A stretch of 61,988 nucleotides of DNA from Candidatus Jorgensenbacteria bacterium GW2011_GWA1_48_11 (GCA_001003475.1 LCPF01000002.1:2190-64177), one strand, 5' to 3'; shown: positions 1-9,060, counted from the stretch's first letter. Made by a program: numbers and translations. Notes: generated from the letters alone by a model not told the origin.

Positions 1-1
1 G

Positions 2-2476
2 GCTAATTTGGTGATCACTTCGAGCGCCAACAGTAAGGTTTTGACAACCGGCGCCGGCACTTGGACCGTTTCCGGAAATTATAACCTTTCGAATATTACG
101 ACTTTCACGGTTTCGACCGGGAATACTCTCGTCATGTCCGGTTCCGGCACCCTAACATCCAATTCTCAAACTCTCCAAAACCTCACTCTTTCAGGCACAG
201 TCACTTTGGCGGCCGCTTCCCACATCGTGAACGGCAACCTGAACATGGCGGGCGGCACCGTGACTGCCACCGGTTCCACGGTCACAATGACCAGTTCCAC
301 CGCCGCCATCACCGGCGGGGGACAGACTTTGAATAACCTGACAGCCTCCTCGACGGGCACGATCACTCTAGAGACCTCCGGTCTTACGGTCGGCGGCACA
401 TTATTTGTTGCGACTTCTACGACTTTTTCCATTTCCACCGGATTGAACTTAACCCACGCCAGCACCACCCTTACTTTATACGGTACTGTTTCCGGGAACG
501 GCCGGTTGATCTATCAGTCCGCCGCTGTTTTTCCCTTGAGCGGTACGATTTCTTCTGTTTTGAGATTTGACGCGACGAACACCGATCAATCGCTGGCGGC
601 ACGGACTTACGGCGGCCAGGTGGAAGCGGTCAATACCGGGGGCACGGCGCGAATTTTAACCCTGGCGGCCGGCACTTATACTTTTGGCTCCAATCTTTAC
701 CTTTACGCTTCTTCAACCGGCAATTTGACCATTGACGGTTCGACCAATAATGCGACCGGTACCATTTCCGGCGATCTGAAATATTTGGGCGGCGGTGGCG
801 GTTCGGAAATAATCACTTTTTCTTCGGCTCCCTGGACCGTCGTCGGGGCTTTGGATATTTCGAACGGCAGTTTCACGGCGCCGGCCGGCAATTTCAATTT
901 GGGCGGCAATTATACGAATACCGGCGGCACTTTCACCAGTAATTCCGGCACTTTGACCTTGGACGGCGCCACGCCGCAGACCCTCGCCGGCACGATGGAC
1001 GGCGGCTCGGCTTTCAATGACCTGACCATTACCAATAATTCCGGCACCAATCCCGATACCTCACCGTCAATCATCTTCACGGCCACTTCAACCGTCAGCA
1101 CTTTTACGGCCGTCACCGCTTCGACGACCGTTAGATTTCAGGCCTCTTCAACCTTCGCTTTCACTAACATCAATTGGAACGGCCAAGCCAGCACTTCCCG
1201 GGTGGCCCTGCGGTCGTCGGCTTCGCCAGCGACCTGGTTTTTAAACGCCAATCCAGGCGGCAGCCAGACCGTTTCTTACGTTGACGCCAAAGATTCTAAT
1301 GCTTCGGTCGGCGACACCATCGCCGCCGCGGACGGCACCAATTTGAATTCCGGCGGCAATTCGAACTGGGACTTCGTTATCTCCGCGCCAATGGTCAGTT
1401 CAACGGCCGATGATGTCTTTGATTTCGGGGGGGCGACTACGACCGTGGCCAATATCAATATCAGGAGCGGTACCGGCAGCCCCGGCGGCCGGATAACTTC
1501 CTCAACGGACATTCGCGTCGTGATTCCGATATCTTTCCCCGCTCTTTGGGACGAATCAATCACCTCGATTACCTGCGCTGGCGGCAACGCCTGCGATAAG
1601 ATCGCCACCACCGGCGTCACTTATGCTTCCTCGAGCCGTATCGCCGTCGTCAATGTTCTGAATAATTTTTTGGGCAGCGATTGGGTGCAAATCGCCGGCT
1701 TAAAAATGGGTTCTTTCTCAGCCGTGAATGCCTCGACGACTATTCTGGGAATAAGAGTGGACGGATCAAGCGATGCGGTTAGTGATGCGACCGACACGCG
1801 CTCCAAAACTATCCGCGGCACTCTAACGATCCAAAATCACGCCTTGGCGCAAACTTCTAATCAGTTCGCTAATTCACCATCGTCCTTGACCGGTGCCGTT
1901 CTTTACCAGTACAAGGTCGTTCCCGCCGGCGAAAATATGAGCCTGACGACAACCACGATTTCCATCACGCAAGTGAACGGGTTTACGAGCGGCAATATCA
2001 CGAATGCCAAACTTTACATGGATTTGAACGATAACGGTTCTTTTGATGCCGGTGAACCGCAGTTGGGGATCGACGGAGTTACGACCATCGCTAATTCTTC
2101 AGGGACGATAGTCTTGGGCGGCAGCTGGAGCGCGACCACGACGCGGGATATTATCCTGCAAGCGGATGTGGCCGGCATTAATGTCGGCTACAACATGACC
2201 CTGGCTTTGCCGTCGGCCAATTTAAATGCGACTGGCACGGTAACGGCGGTAACGGTGCCGGCCTCGGGAACGGTGACAAGCATCAATCATGCCCGGCCAA
2301 ATGTTAGTTTTGGCGGCGGCAGCGGTGCCGGCGGCGGCGCCCAAGGCGGCGCTCCGCCGGAGAGCGGCGGCGCCCAAGGCGGGACACCCGCAGGTGGCGA
2401 CGGTGAAGGCGGCACGCCCACGGGCGGCGGCGTCGGCGGCGGCGGCGCCGGCGGTGGTGGAGGCGAAGCGCCGTAA
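2..2476 (+). CDS. Partial secreted Thr/Ser/Gly-rich repeat protein
   Basis: The reading frame is open from the first bases of the window, so the true start and any signal peptide lie upstream. About 825 codons are visible. The protein is dominated by short beta-strand-like repeats rich in Thr, Ser, Gly and Asn, with recurring phrases such as GGGQTLNNLTAS and SNSQTLQNLTLSG, which suggest a repetitive beta-solenoid-like surface protein. Near residue 680 there is a DLNDNGSFDAGE segment that resembles a calcium-binding loop. The last ~50 residues are almost pure Gly with Ala, Pro and Glu. No sortase motif or C-terminal membrane anchor is visible. It precedes the cohesin/dockerin genes on the same strand, so an extracellular role is likely. 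The exact family is not recognised. Confidence 0.75.
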   Translation, partial: ANLVITSSANSKVLTTGAGTWTVSGNYNLSNITTFTVSTGNTLVMSGSGTLTSNSQTLQNLTLSGTVTLAAASHIVNGNLNMAGGTVTATGSTVTMTSSTAAITGGGQTLNNLTASSTGTITLETSGLTVGGTLFVATSTTFSISTGLNLTHASTTLTLYGTVSGNGRLIYQSAAVFPLSGTISSVLRFDATNTDQSLAARTYGGQVEAVNTGGTARILTLAAGTYTFGSNLYLYASSTGNLTIDGSTNNATGTISGDLKYLGGGGGSEIITFSSAPWTVVGALDISNGSFTAPAGNFNLGGNYTNTGGTFTSNSGTLTLDGATPQTLAGTMDGGSAFNDLTITNNSGTNPDTSPSIIFTATSTVSTFTAVTASTTVRFQASSTFAFTNINWNGQASTSRVALRSSASPATWFLNANPGGSQTVSYVDAKDSNASVGDTIAAADGTNLNSGGNSNWDFVISAPMVSSTADDVFDFGGATTTVANINIRSGTGSPGGRITSSTDIRVVIPISFPALWDESITSITCAGGNACDKIATTGVTYASSSRIAVVNVLNNFLGSDWVQIAGLKMGSFSAVNASTTILGIRVDGSSDAVSDATDTRSKTIRGTLTIQNHALAQTSNQFANSPSSLTGAVLYQYKVVPAGENMSLTTTTISITQVNGFTSGNITNAKLYMDLNDNGSFDAGEPQLGIDGVTTIANSSGTIVLGGSWSATTTRDIILQADVAGINVGYNMTLALPSANLNATGTVTAVTVPASGTVTSINHARPNVSFGGGSGAGGGAQGGAPPESGGAQGGTPAGGDGEGGTPTGGGVGGGGAGGGGGEAP

Positions 2477-2553
2477 TAGATAATTTTCCAAGAATTGTTT
2501 ATAATTGTGAATAAAAAAACGGTCGAAGCAGAACTTGAGATTTAGAATTACAA

Positions 2554-2973
2554 ATGGATCTGAACATCATTAAAAAAATAATTTTAGGATTAGTCGTCAT
2601 CGTGGTATTGCTCGTGGTTTTGTACTGGTTGGGTTGGTTGCCGTCCAATGTCATTCCCGGCGCTAGATCCCGCTATCAGGCGGTCTTCTTGACCAATGGC
2701 CAGGTTTATTTTGGTCATTTGGCTAAAGAGAGCAGCCAGTATCCGGTTTTGACGGACATTTATTACTTGCAGGTGAATCAGCCATCGCAGTCGCTTCAGC
2801 CGAGCGAGAATTCTTCGGCCAACATCAATCTGGTGAAATTGGGCGGTGAATTGCATGGACCGACCGACGAGATGAGGATCAACCGCGATCAGATATTGTT
2901 CATTGAGACTTTAAGGACCGATTCGGGCGTAGTGAAGGCGATTGATCAACTCCAAACGACGGCTAAAAAATAA
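2554..2973 (+). CDS. Small membrane-anchored protein of unknown function
   Basis: A 139-residue protein with one N-terminal membrane segment at about residues 8-28 (IILGLVVIVVLLVVLYWLGWL) and a soluble remainder, probably outside the cell. The soluble part contains a motif reading AVFLTNGQVYFGHL and later a Gln/Ser-rich linker. A TAGAAT hexamer lies five bases before the ATG, which fits a nearly leaderless transcript. It sits between the large repeat protein and the dockerin gene. I do not recognise the family, and no catalytic motif is evident. Confidence 0.7.
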   Translation: MDLNIIKKIILGLVVIVVLLVVLYWLGWLPSNVIPGARSRYQAVFLTNGQVYFGHLAKESSQYPVLTDIYYLQVNQPSQSLQPSENSSANINLVKLGGELHGPTDEMRINRDQILFIETLRTDSGVVKAIDQLQTTAKK

Positions 2974-3049
2974 GTTAGCGGCTGAAGCCAGCCACCGTTT
3001 GAACGGCGACTCAGTCTGGAGCGAATCTTTTAACAGGTAGTAATGCCGC

Positions 3050-3538
3050 ATGATCAGAAATTTTTTCATCATCATTTTATCCGGCAGCCTGCTGTTTGCC
3101 GGGCTTGGCGTCAAAGCCGCCGATTTTTCCTCCACTAATTTTACAGTTAAGGATCCGGTGATCGAATCCGGGGCGGGTTATGCCACTTCCGCGAGTTACC
3201 GGCTTTGGAGCGCCTTGGGCCAACCGGCAATCGGCATTTCTTCGGTCACTAGCTTCGGTCTTCGGGGCGGCTTCCTTTATTTTCCGGCGCCGACAGTGGC
3301 GACTTCTGCCGTGGTGCCGACAGAAACGCCGCCCAGTTCCGGCGGGGGCGGCGGCAATCCATTAGCTTCTTTCGATTTTAATGGAGATGGCGAGATCAAT
3401 ATCGTCGATCTGAGCATTTTTATGTATTTTTACGGCAAAACCGGGTCAGTTATTCAGCGTTACGATCTGAATCACGATGATAAGATTGATCTGGTGGACG
3501 TTTCAATAATTTTTTATTACTGGACCGAAATCGCATGA
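3050..3538 (+). CDS. Secreted protein with C-terminal dockerin domain
   Basis: A 162-residue protein with an N-terminal signal peptide (about residues 1-24, ending GVKAA). A middle segment of about 75 residues contains SASYRLWSALGQPAIG and is followed by a Pro/Gly linker. The last ~55 residues are a type I dockerin: two calcium-loop repeats, DFNGDGEINIVDLSIFMYF and DLNHDDKIDLVDVSIIFYYW, each with the Asp/Asn spacing of an F-hand loop. Dockerins bind cohesins and calcium. The next two genes encode cohesin-like domains, and this gene's stop overlaps the next start (ATGA), so the three are probably made together. The dockerin call is strong; the role of the N-terminal part is unknown. Confidence 0.85.
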   Translation: MIRNFFIIILSGSLLFAGLGVKAADFSSTNFTVKDPVIESGAGYATSASYRLWSALGQPAIGISSVTSFGLRGGFLYFPAPTVATSAVVPTETPPSSGGGGGNPLASFDFNGDGEINIVDLSIFMYFYGKTGSVIQRYDLNHDDKIDLVDVSIIFYYWTEIA

Positions 3539-4410
3539 ACAGGATTTTGAAAATCGGCATTGTTTTTGCTTCGATCGCGATCGGTCTCGGCTTTAGCGTT
3601 GGCATCAGGGCCGCTTCCGGGCCGATGGTTTATTTTAAAAGTGATGCTTTGAATGTTGCGCCGGATTCGGAATTCCGGGTGACTGTTTTGGCCGGTAGTC
3701 CGGAAACGATTAACGCCTTGAATCTTCAGATCGGCTATTCGGCCGATGTGGCCGAACTAAAGTACGTGGATACGAAAAATTCTTTGGTCAGTTTCTGGCA
3801 GGACAGTCCCAGGGTATTGTCGCCCGGCATTCTGAAATTAGAAGGCGCTGCATCGCCGCCATTTTTTGAAGGCGATAACGGCGAAGTGGCAAGCTTGGTC
3901 TTCCGTGCGATCAAAAGCGGCGTTTTGAATCTGCGCTTAGCAAGTGGAAATTTTTATCTGGCCGACGGCCAGGGCACGGCCGTGAAGCCGGTTGGCCGAT
4001 CATTTCAGGTGGAGATCAGTGCTGCTGGCGAATTGGTAACGGCGGCGATTCCTCGAGATGCAACGCCGCCGGAATTGCAGATTCAGACTACGAATTTGAC
4101 CGACGTCAAGACCCCCCTCATCGTTTTCAATGTCCAGGACAGGGAATCCGGCGTTAATTACGTCGCGATGAGGAGTATTGATTGGTTTCGTTGGAACGAT
4201 TGGCAAATCGTGATCAATCCGGTCTTGTCGCCGGTCGGCGCTTGGGCGATCCAGTTTCAGGCCGTAAACAGGCAGAACGAATCTGTCTTTCGAACAATCT
4301 ATCTTTGGCCGGAAATTTCCAAAAAAAGCATTCTTATTTTCGGTGGATTAGTCTTATTAATCATTCTGGTTTTTATGTTCTATAATAAACATAAGAGGCG
4401 CAGGCTATGA
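3535..4410 (+). CDS. Membrane-anchored cohesin-domain protein
   Basis: A 291-residue protein with an N-terminal signal peptide (residues 1-26), a cohesin-like domain at about residues 32-160 (starting VYFKSDALNVAPDSEFRVTV, then INALNLQIGYSADVAEL), a second Ig-like segment at about 175-260, and a C-terminal membrane helix (SILIFGGLVLLIILVFMFY) followed by a basic tail KHKRRRL. The topology places the cohesin outside the membrane. It overlaps the dockerin gene upstream by four bases and the next cohesin gene downstream by four bases, so translation is probably coupled. The likely job is to hold a dockerin partner at the cell surface. That role is inferred from domain types and adjacency. Confidence 0.8.
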   Translation: MNRILKIGIVFASIAIGLGFSVGIRAASGPMVYFKSDALNVAPDSEFRVTVLAGSPETINALNLQIGYSADVAELKYVDTKNSLVSFWQDSPRVLSPGILKLEGAASPPFFEGDNGEVASLVFRAIKSGVLNLRLASGNFYLADGQGTAVKPVGRSFQVEISAAGELVTAAIPRDATPPELQIQTTNLTDVKTPLIVFNVQDRESGVNYVAMRSIDWFRWNDWQIVINPVLSPVGAWAIQFQAVNRQNESVFRTIYLWPEISKKSILIFGGLVLLIILVFMFYNKHKRRRL

Positions 4411-6452
4411 AACGTCTTATTTTCACGTCGTTATTCGTGTTTGGGGGGGTCTTAGCCGCCGCTACGACGGTTTCGGCCGCCACTTTCTCAATTAGTCCCT
4501 CGACCGGCACTTTTACGGTTGGGAGCACTTTTGACGTTTCGGTTCTTCTGGATACCAAAAACCAGTCGGTTAATGCCGTTCAAATGGTCTTGAATTTTCC
4601 GCCGGACAAGCTGCAATTGGTTTCGCCGGCGGCCAGCCGTTCCGTTATCGGAATCTGGACTGGTCCGCCTCAATTCAACAATCAGACCGGCGAAGTCAAT
4701 TTTCAAGGCGGTATCCCCAACGGGATCAATGTTTCGAGTGGTTTGATCACGAATTTAACGTTCCGCATCAAATCCGTCGGTCAGGCGGTCTTGAAATTTT
4801 CCGATTCCAGCAAGGTCCTTTTGAACGACGGTTTGGGTACGGATGTTTTAAGTCAAACCCAAAATGCGATCTATGACTTTGTCTTGCCGTCGCCGGCCGG
4901 GCCGATCGTCGTCTCGAAGACTAATCCCGACCAGACCAAGTGGTATAAAGGTCCTTTGGTGACTTTTGATTGGGCATCGAGTTTTACCGGCATCCAGGGT
5001 TTTAGCTACATTTTCAACGATAATCCGGTTGACGAGCCTGATAAAATTTCCGAAGGAATGCAAACCCGGGTGGCGTATCAAAGCGTGGCCGATGGCACGC
5101 ATTATTTTCACGTTCGGTCTTTGCGGGATGGAACTTGGGGCGGCACCACTGATTTCGCCGTGAATGTGGATGCGAGTCCGCCAGCCGATTTTAAAATACA
5201 AATAATTCCTTCGGAAACGACGGCCAGGAGACAGCCAATCATTCAATTTTTTACCACTGACGCCAATTCCGGCATTGACCACTATGAATTGAAGCTGATA
5301 CCGCTTTCTGTTCAGACTTCAAGCAGTTTCGGTCAAAACGGCAATCAGCAGTTTTTCGTCGAAACCCAAAATCCTTACGTGACGCCACCGCTTCAGGACG
5401 GCGATTACGACGTGATCGTGCGCGTTTATGATAAGGCCGGAAATTACCGCGACGTCACTCAAAGATTGCAAATTCGGCAGGCCATCTTCGAATTTCTGGG
5501 AATCGGGGGATTGCGTTTGCGGAGCTATTTGGTGATTCCCTGGTTTTGGTTTTTTCTAGTCGGGTTTATTCTTTTGGGGATTTTAATTTTGTTCACAATC
5601 CGTTTGAGAAAATGGCATCGAGAGCATGATCTAAAGGTGGCAACCAGTCAGTTGCCGGGTCATATTAAGGCTCAGCTTGAAGAATTGAAAAACTTTCGTA
5701 AAAAATACCGCAAAAGTTTGATGGTTTTGCTCCTCGTTGGTTTTGTCTGGTTTGGTTTCACTAGCCAGAGGGTAATGGCTCAGGACTTGGCTTTGTCGCC
5801 GCCTTTAGTGACGAATGTCTCGAAGAACATTACCGACCAGGACATATTCTACATCGGTGGCAAAACGGATATGGCTGGCGTTGACGTGATCATTTATATC
5901 CAGAATCTTCGGACCGGCGGTACGATGAGCGAAATGGCGAGATCGGACCAGAAGGGCGATTGGTTCTACCGCAATCCAACCTTCCTCATGCCGGGAAATT
6001 ATCTTCTGTGGGCTCAAGCCAGGCTTGGCGATGTCTCGAGTCCGCCCAGTCCGCAGATTCAAATATCCGTTGCCCAGACCGCGATTCAGTTCGGCGCTTC
6101 GCGTTTGAGCTATGAGGTGATTTATCTAATCTTGATCGTCGTTCTTTTCCTGGCGATATTGATCCTCATTATTTACCTGGCGATTCACAGTTACCGCGCC
6201 AGAATCAAAAATAAGCGTTTCTTAAAAGAGGTTAAGGAAGCGGAAGAATCAGTGCGCCGGGGCTTCGCTGTTTTGCGTCGGGACATCCACGCCGAGCTGG
6301 ATTTGGTCAAAAAGGCGAAATTCAACCGCGACCTTTCCGTTGAAGAAAAAAATCAGGAAGCGCAGATGCTGAAGGACTTGGAAGCGGTGGAAAAGTACAT
6401 CAGTAAGGAAATTTGGGAAGTTGAAAATTCCTCGTCCCAAACCGATTCCTGA
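4407..6452 (+). CDS. Large multi-span cohesin/Ig-like surface protein
   Basis: A 681-residue protein. A signal peptide (about 1-25) is followed by a cohesin-like domain (FSISPSTGTFTVGSTFDVSV, about 25-150), then Ig-like segments to about residue 360. Three membrane helices follow: about 373-398, about 436-456, and about 570-595. The second ends in a signal-like RVMAQ. An extracellular Ig-like domain lies between helices 2 and 3, and the last ~85 residues form a charged, probably coiled-coil cytoplasmic tail. Two cohesin proteins next to one dockerin protein suggest a small surface scaffold. The internal signal-like helix could mean an old fusion of two genes. The function of the cytoplasmic coil is unknown. 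Confidence 0.8.
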   Translation: MKRLIFTSLFVFGGVLAAATTVSAATFSISPSTGTFTVGSTFDVSVLLDTKNQSVNAVQMVLNFPPDKLQLVSPAASRSVIGIWTGPPQFNNQTGEVNFQGGIPNGINVSSGLITNLTFRIKSVGQAVLKFSDSSKVLLNDGLGTDVLSQTQNAIYDFVLPSPAGPIVVSKTNPDQTKWYKGPLVTFDWASSFTGIQGFSYIFNDNPVDEPDKISEGMQTRVAYQSVADGTHYFHVRSLRDGTWGGTTDFAVNVDASPPADFKIQIIPSETTARRQPIIQFFTTDANSGIDHYELKLIPLSVQTSSSFGQNGNQQFFVETQNPYVTPPLQDGDYDVIVRVYDKAGNYRDVTQRLQIRQAIFEFLGIGGLRLRSYLVIPWFWFFLVGFILLGILILFTIRLRKWHREHDLKVATSQLPGHIKAQLEELKNFRKKYRKSLMVLLLVGFVWFGFTSQRVMAQDLALSPPLVTNVSKNITDQDIFYIGGKTDMAGVDVIIYIQNLRTGGTMSEMARSDQKGDWFYRNPTFLMPGNYLLWAQARLGDVSSPPSPQIQISVAQTAIQFGASRLSYEVIYLILIVVLFLAILILIIYLAIHSYRARIKNKRFLKEVKEAEESVRRGFAVLRRDIHAELDLVKKAKFNRDLSVEEKNQEAQMLKDLEAVEKYISKEIWEVENSSSQTDS

Positions 6453-6528
6453 TTTAAGATGATTCCATAGGGTCAAGACTGATTTTTCCAGGTTTTGCGC
6501 AGAATAAAGTAGGGGTTTTAAACGATTA

Positions 6529-7134
6529 ATGACGGAAGCCATCCAATTGCCGGTTATCTTGTCTTACGCCCTGGGTTTGGCGGCCCAGTTGAAATACCCG
6601 TTGGTCGTCGTGGGGACTATTATAGAGGGGCCGGTCCTGATGGTTGCGGCCGGCTTTTTGTATCGTCTGGATTTTTTCGATTTGCTGCCGCTCTTCTTGT
6701 CATTGATGGTGGGCGATTTGATCGGCGATATGCTCTGGTACGGCGTCGGCTATTATTTTGCCGACCCCTTCATCGGGAAGTTCGGCCGTTTTTTGGGCAT
6801 CACTCCTGAGATGTTCGAAAGAGGCAAGACTTTCTTTCAGCGGCATGACGTGAAAATCCTGGTCATCTCCAAAATTACTTTGGGTTTTGGCATGGCTTTG
6901 GCGACCTTGCTCGCCGCCGGCGCGAGCCGGGTGCCGATGCGCACTTATTTGTCCTTGAATGCCGGCGGCGAGGTTTTCCTCGTGGGCGGTCTTCTAGCCG
7001 TCGGCTATTTCTTCGGCCATGTTTACACTTTCGTTTCGGCCGGTTTCCGGACGGTTTTCGTGCTGGCGATGGCGGTCTTGGTCGTTTTTTTGATCCATAA
7101 TTTTTCCAAGTACGTGCGGCGGGTAATATCATGA
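6529..7134 (+). CDS. DedA/VTT family membrane protein
   Basis: A 201-residue integral membrane protein of the DedA type. It shows the family's N-terminal half-loop followed by GPVLMVAAGFLYR, the acidic GDLIGDMLWYGVGYYF segment, and the SKITLGFGMALATLLAAGAS stretch before the last helices. DedA/VTT proteins are linked to lipid-carrier or phospholipid flipping across the membrane. The stop overlaps the start of the following glycosyltransferase (ATGA), so the two are probably co-translated, consistent with a link to envelope polysaccharide synthesis. The substrate cannot be read from sequence. Confidence 0.8.
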   Translation: MTEAIQLPVILSYALGLAAQLKYPLVVVGTIIEGPVLMVAAGFLYRLDFFDLLPLFLSLMVGDLIGDMLWYGVGYYFADPFIGKFGRFLGITPEMFERGKTFFQRHDVKILVISKITLGFGMALATLLAAGASRVPMRTYLSLNAGGEVFLVGGLLAVGYFFGHVYTFVSAGFRTVFVLAMAVLVVFLIHNFSKYVRRVIS

Positions 7135-7850
7135 TCTCTTTCATTATTCCGACGAAAAACGAGGGGAAAACGCTCGAGAAAACATTGCGGTGTCTTATTC
7201 GATATTCCGGTTCCCGTGAAATAATCGTTTCGGACGGCAGGAGCACTGATGAGACCGCGGCGATTGCCGAAAAATACGCCGATCAAGTAATCGAATATAA
7301 GGGCATAGGGAAACAGGGGATTGCCGCCGGCCGGAACGCAGGCGCGGCCGCGGCCAAAGGCGATCTGCTTCTGTTTTTGGACGCGGATATGTGTATCGAC
7401 AAGCCCGATGATTTCTTCGGGGCGGCGATCGCTTGCTTTGAAAAAGATTCAGGATTGGTCGGTTTGACCGTTAATTTGCGGGTTTTTCCGGAAATGGCCA
7501 CTTGGGCCGACCGCTTCATTTTCGGCGCCCTAAGCATCCAGTACCGGCTTGAAAATAATTTTTTGGGCATTGGCGCGGCTTCGGGCGAGTTCCAGATGGT
7601 AAGAGCGAACGCTTTCCGGCGGGTGGGCGGCTATAACGAGCGTCTGGCGGCGGCCGAAGACCATGATTTGTTCCGCCGGCTGAGGAAAATCGGCCGGACC
7701 AGATTCGAAAAAACGCTCACTGTTTTTCATACCGGCCGCCGGGCCCACGCCGTGGGCTGGCCGAAACTGCTTTTGACTTGGGCCATTAACGGCCTTTCCG
7801 TCCTCATTTTCAAGAGGTCCGCGAGCAAGGAGTGGGAAGAGGTTCGCTGA
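7131..7850 (+). CDS. Family 2 glycosyltransferase
   Basis: A 239-residue GT-A glycosyltransferase. It begins with the family 2 signature FIIPTKNEGKTLEKTLRCL. The nucleotide-sugar and metal binding DAD motif follows within LLFLDADMCID (about residues 84-86), and an acidic AAEDHDLFRRLRKIGR segment carries the probable ED motif. A short hydrophobic stretch near the C-terminus may associate with the membrane. It overlaps the DedA gene by four bases and lies 21 bases before a second glycosyltransferase, forming an envelope-glycan group. The sugar donor and acceptor are unknown. Confidence 0.85.
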   Translation: MISFIIPTKNEGKTLEKTLRCLIRYSGSREIIVSDGRSTDETAAIAEKYADQVIEYKGIGKQGIAAGRNAGAAAAKGDLLLFLDADMCIDKPDDFFGAAIACFEKDSGLVGLTVNLRVFPEMATWADRFIFGALSIQYRLENNFLGIGAASGEFQMVRANAFRRVGGYNERLAAAEDHDLFRRLRKIGRTRFEKTLTVFHTGRRAHAVGWPKLLLTWAINGLSVLIFKRSASKEWEEVR

Positions 7851-7871
7851 AAAATACAACAAAACAGGAAA

Positions 7872-8585
7872 ATGAAATTAAGCATCGTCATCCCGGCCTT
7901 TAACGAGGAAAAAAACATCGGGCAGAGCGTCCGGAGTCTCCTCCGGCAGGATTTCAAGCGAGAAGATTACGAGATCATCGTCGTGGACAACAATTCCACC
8001 GATAGAACTTCGGCGGCGGCGCGGGAGGCCGGCGCCGATAAAGTGGTTCTCGAAAAAATCAAAGGCATTAATGTAGCCCGGAACCGGGGCTATCTTGAGT
8101 CGCGAGGGGAGATCATCGCTTTTTTGGACGCCGATTCGGAGGTGTTGGGCGATTGGATGGCGAGGATCGTGGAGGATCTGGCTCCCGAGGAGATTGCGGC
8201 CGTTTCCGGCCCTTATGAATATTATTTTAAGGGTTGGCAGGGGTTCTTGGCTAAAATCTATCAGCATTTTCTCATACCGAAAACGCCGCTTGTTCTCGAA
8301 TTGCTTTTCCGCCGCAAGGCCGGCGTGATTATCGGCGGCAATTTTGCCGTCAAGCGCTGGGCTTTCGTGAAAACCCAAGGCATTCCGACGCATTCTTTTT
8401 GGGGCGACGACGCTTTTATTGCGATGCTCGTGAGTCGAAAAGCGGGCCGGGTTCTTTTCGATACCCGTTTGATGGTGAAGAGTTCATCCCGCCGGTTTAC
8501 GAAAGAGGGCTTTTTTCACCTGCCTTTTCTTTATGCCAAAGCTTATTTCAAGGCCTATTTCGAAGACTCAACCCCGCCGAAATAG
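7872..8585 (+). CDS. Family 2 glycosyltransferase
   Basis: A 237-residue GT-A glycosyltransferase paralogous to the preceding gene. It has LSIVIPAFNEEKNIGQSV at the N-terminus, VVDNNSTDRT, the DAD motif in IAFLDADSEVLGDW (about residues 86-88), and a GGNFAVKRWAF / WGDDAFIAM region typical of the acceptor side. The C-terminal part is aromatic and probably packs against the membrane. It is the last gene of the group and is followed within three bases by a bidirectional hairpin. Specificity is unknown. Confidence 0.85.
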   Translation: MKLSIVIPAFNEEKNIGQSVRSLLRQDFKREDYEIIVVDNNSTDRTSAAAREAGADKVVLEKIKGINVARNRGYLESRGEIIAFLDADSEVLGDWMARIVEDLAPEEIAAVSGPYEYYFKGWQGFLAKIYQHFLIPKTPLVLELLFRRKAGVIIGGNFAVKRWAFVKTQGIPTHSFWGDDAFIAMLVSRKAGRVLFDTRLMVKSSSRRFTKEGFFHLPFLYAKAYFKAYFEDSTPPK

Positions 8586-8587
8586 AT

Positions 8588-8615
8588 AAAGCGATTACCC
8601 GTTGGTAACCGCTTT
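8588..8615. terminator. Bidirectional terminator hairpin
   Basis: A 12-bp stem with one A-C mismatch: AAAGCGATTACC, loop CGTT, GGTAACCGCTTT. It lies between the convergent glycosyltransferase and panD genes and overlaps the last codons of panD. The T-rich arm ends serve both directions. Confidence 0.6.
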
Positions 8616-8975
8616 ATGATGTTTCACTTCCGTGATCTTGTTTTTGTCGTCGACGAAAACGATGATCGGGTCGATTTGGTCCAGTTCCTTGGGGTCGATC
8701 AAGGCTTCGGCCAAAATGATGATCTTGTCGCCGGGCTGGAAATGGCGGGCCGGCGGTCCGTTCAGGCAGATCTGGCCGCTGCCGCTTTTCCCGGGCACGG
8801 CATAGGTTTGCCAAAAGATGCCGTTCGCCGTATTCGTGATGTTCACGTATTGGAAATGCTTGATGCCGCTTTGCGCCATGAGCTCGGCGTCAATGGTGAT
8901 CGAGCCGACGTAATTCAGGTCGGCTTCGGTCACGGTGGCCCTGTGGATTTTGGCGGTACAGACCCGGATAAGCAT
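8595..8975 (-). CDS. panD: Aspartate 1-decarboxylase
   Basis: A 126-residue pyruvoyl-dependent decarboxylase that makes beta-alanine from aspartate for pantothenate and coenzyme A. The start MLIRVCTAKIHRATVTEADL matches the family, with Lys9. The self-cleavage site Gly24-Ser25 lies in YVGSITID, and further conserved segments are GSGQICLNGPPA and PGDKIIILAEA. The length matches the usual ~115-130. It stands alone here with no panB, panC or panE neighbour. A TATAAT hexamer ends eight bases before the ATG, so the mRNA is probably nearly leaderless. Confidence 0.9.
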   Translation of the reverse strand: MLIRVCTAKIHRATVTEADLNYVGSITIDAELMAQSGIKHFQYVNITNTANGIFWQTYAVPGKSGSGQICLNGPPARHFQPGDKIIILAEALIDPKELDQIDPIIVFVDDKNKITEVKHHKAVTNG

Positions 8976-8983
8976 ATGGATGT

Positions 8984-8989
8984 ATTATA
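8984..8989 (-). promoter_or_regulatory. Predicted -10 box of panD
   Basis: TATAAT on the minus strand, ending eight bases before the panD ATG. Transcription would start almost at the start codon. The -35 region is weak. Confidence 0.5.
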
Positions 8990-9060
8990 GAACATTTCGT
9001 TCCGGTTGTGTCCTCTGGTTCAATGCCGGTTTTTTTTAAACATGCTAAAATTATCCAATT

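Noticed and set aside
8-2476. Possible CRISPR-like repetition in the first gene
   Set aside because: Repeats are imperfect, protein-level and without constant spacing; no CRISPR array or cas gene is present.
2300-2476. Minus- or plus-frame Ala-rich proteins in the Gly-rich end
   Set aside because: Artefacts of GGC/GCC repeats in other frames.
8616-8990. 124-codon open frame opposite panD
   Set aside because: panD on the other strand is unmistakable; the plus-strand frame is its shadow.
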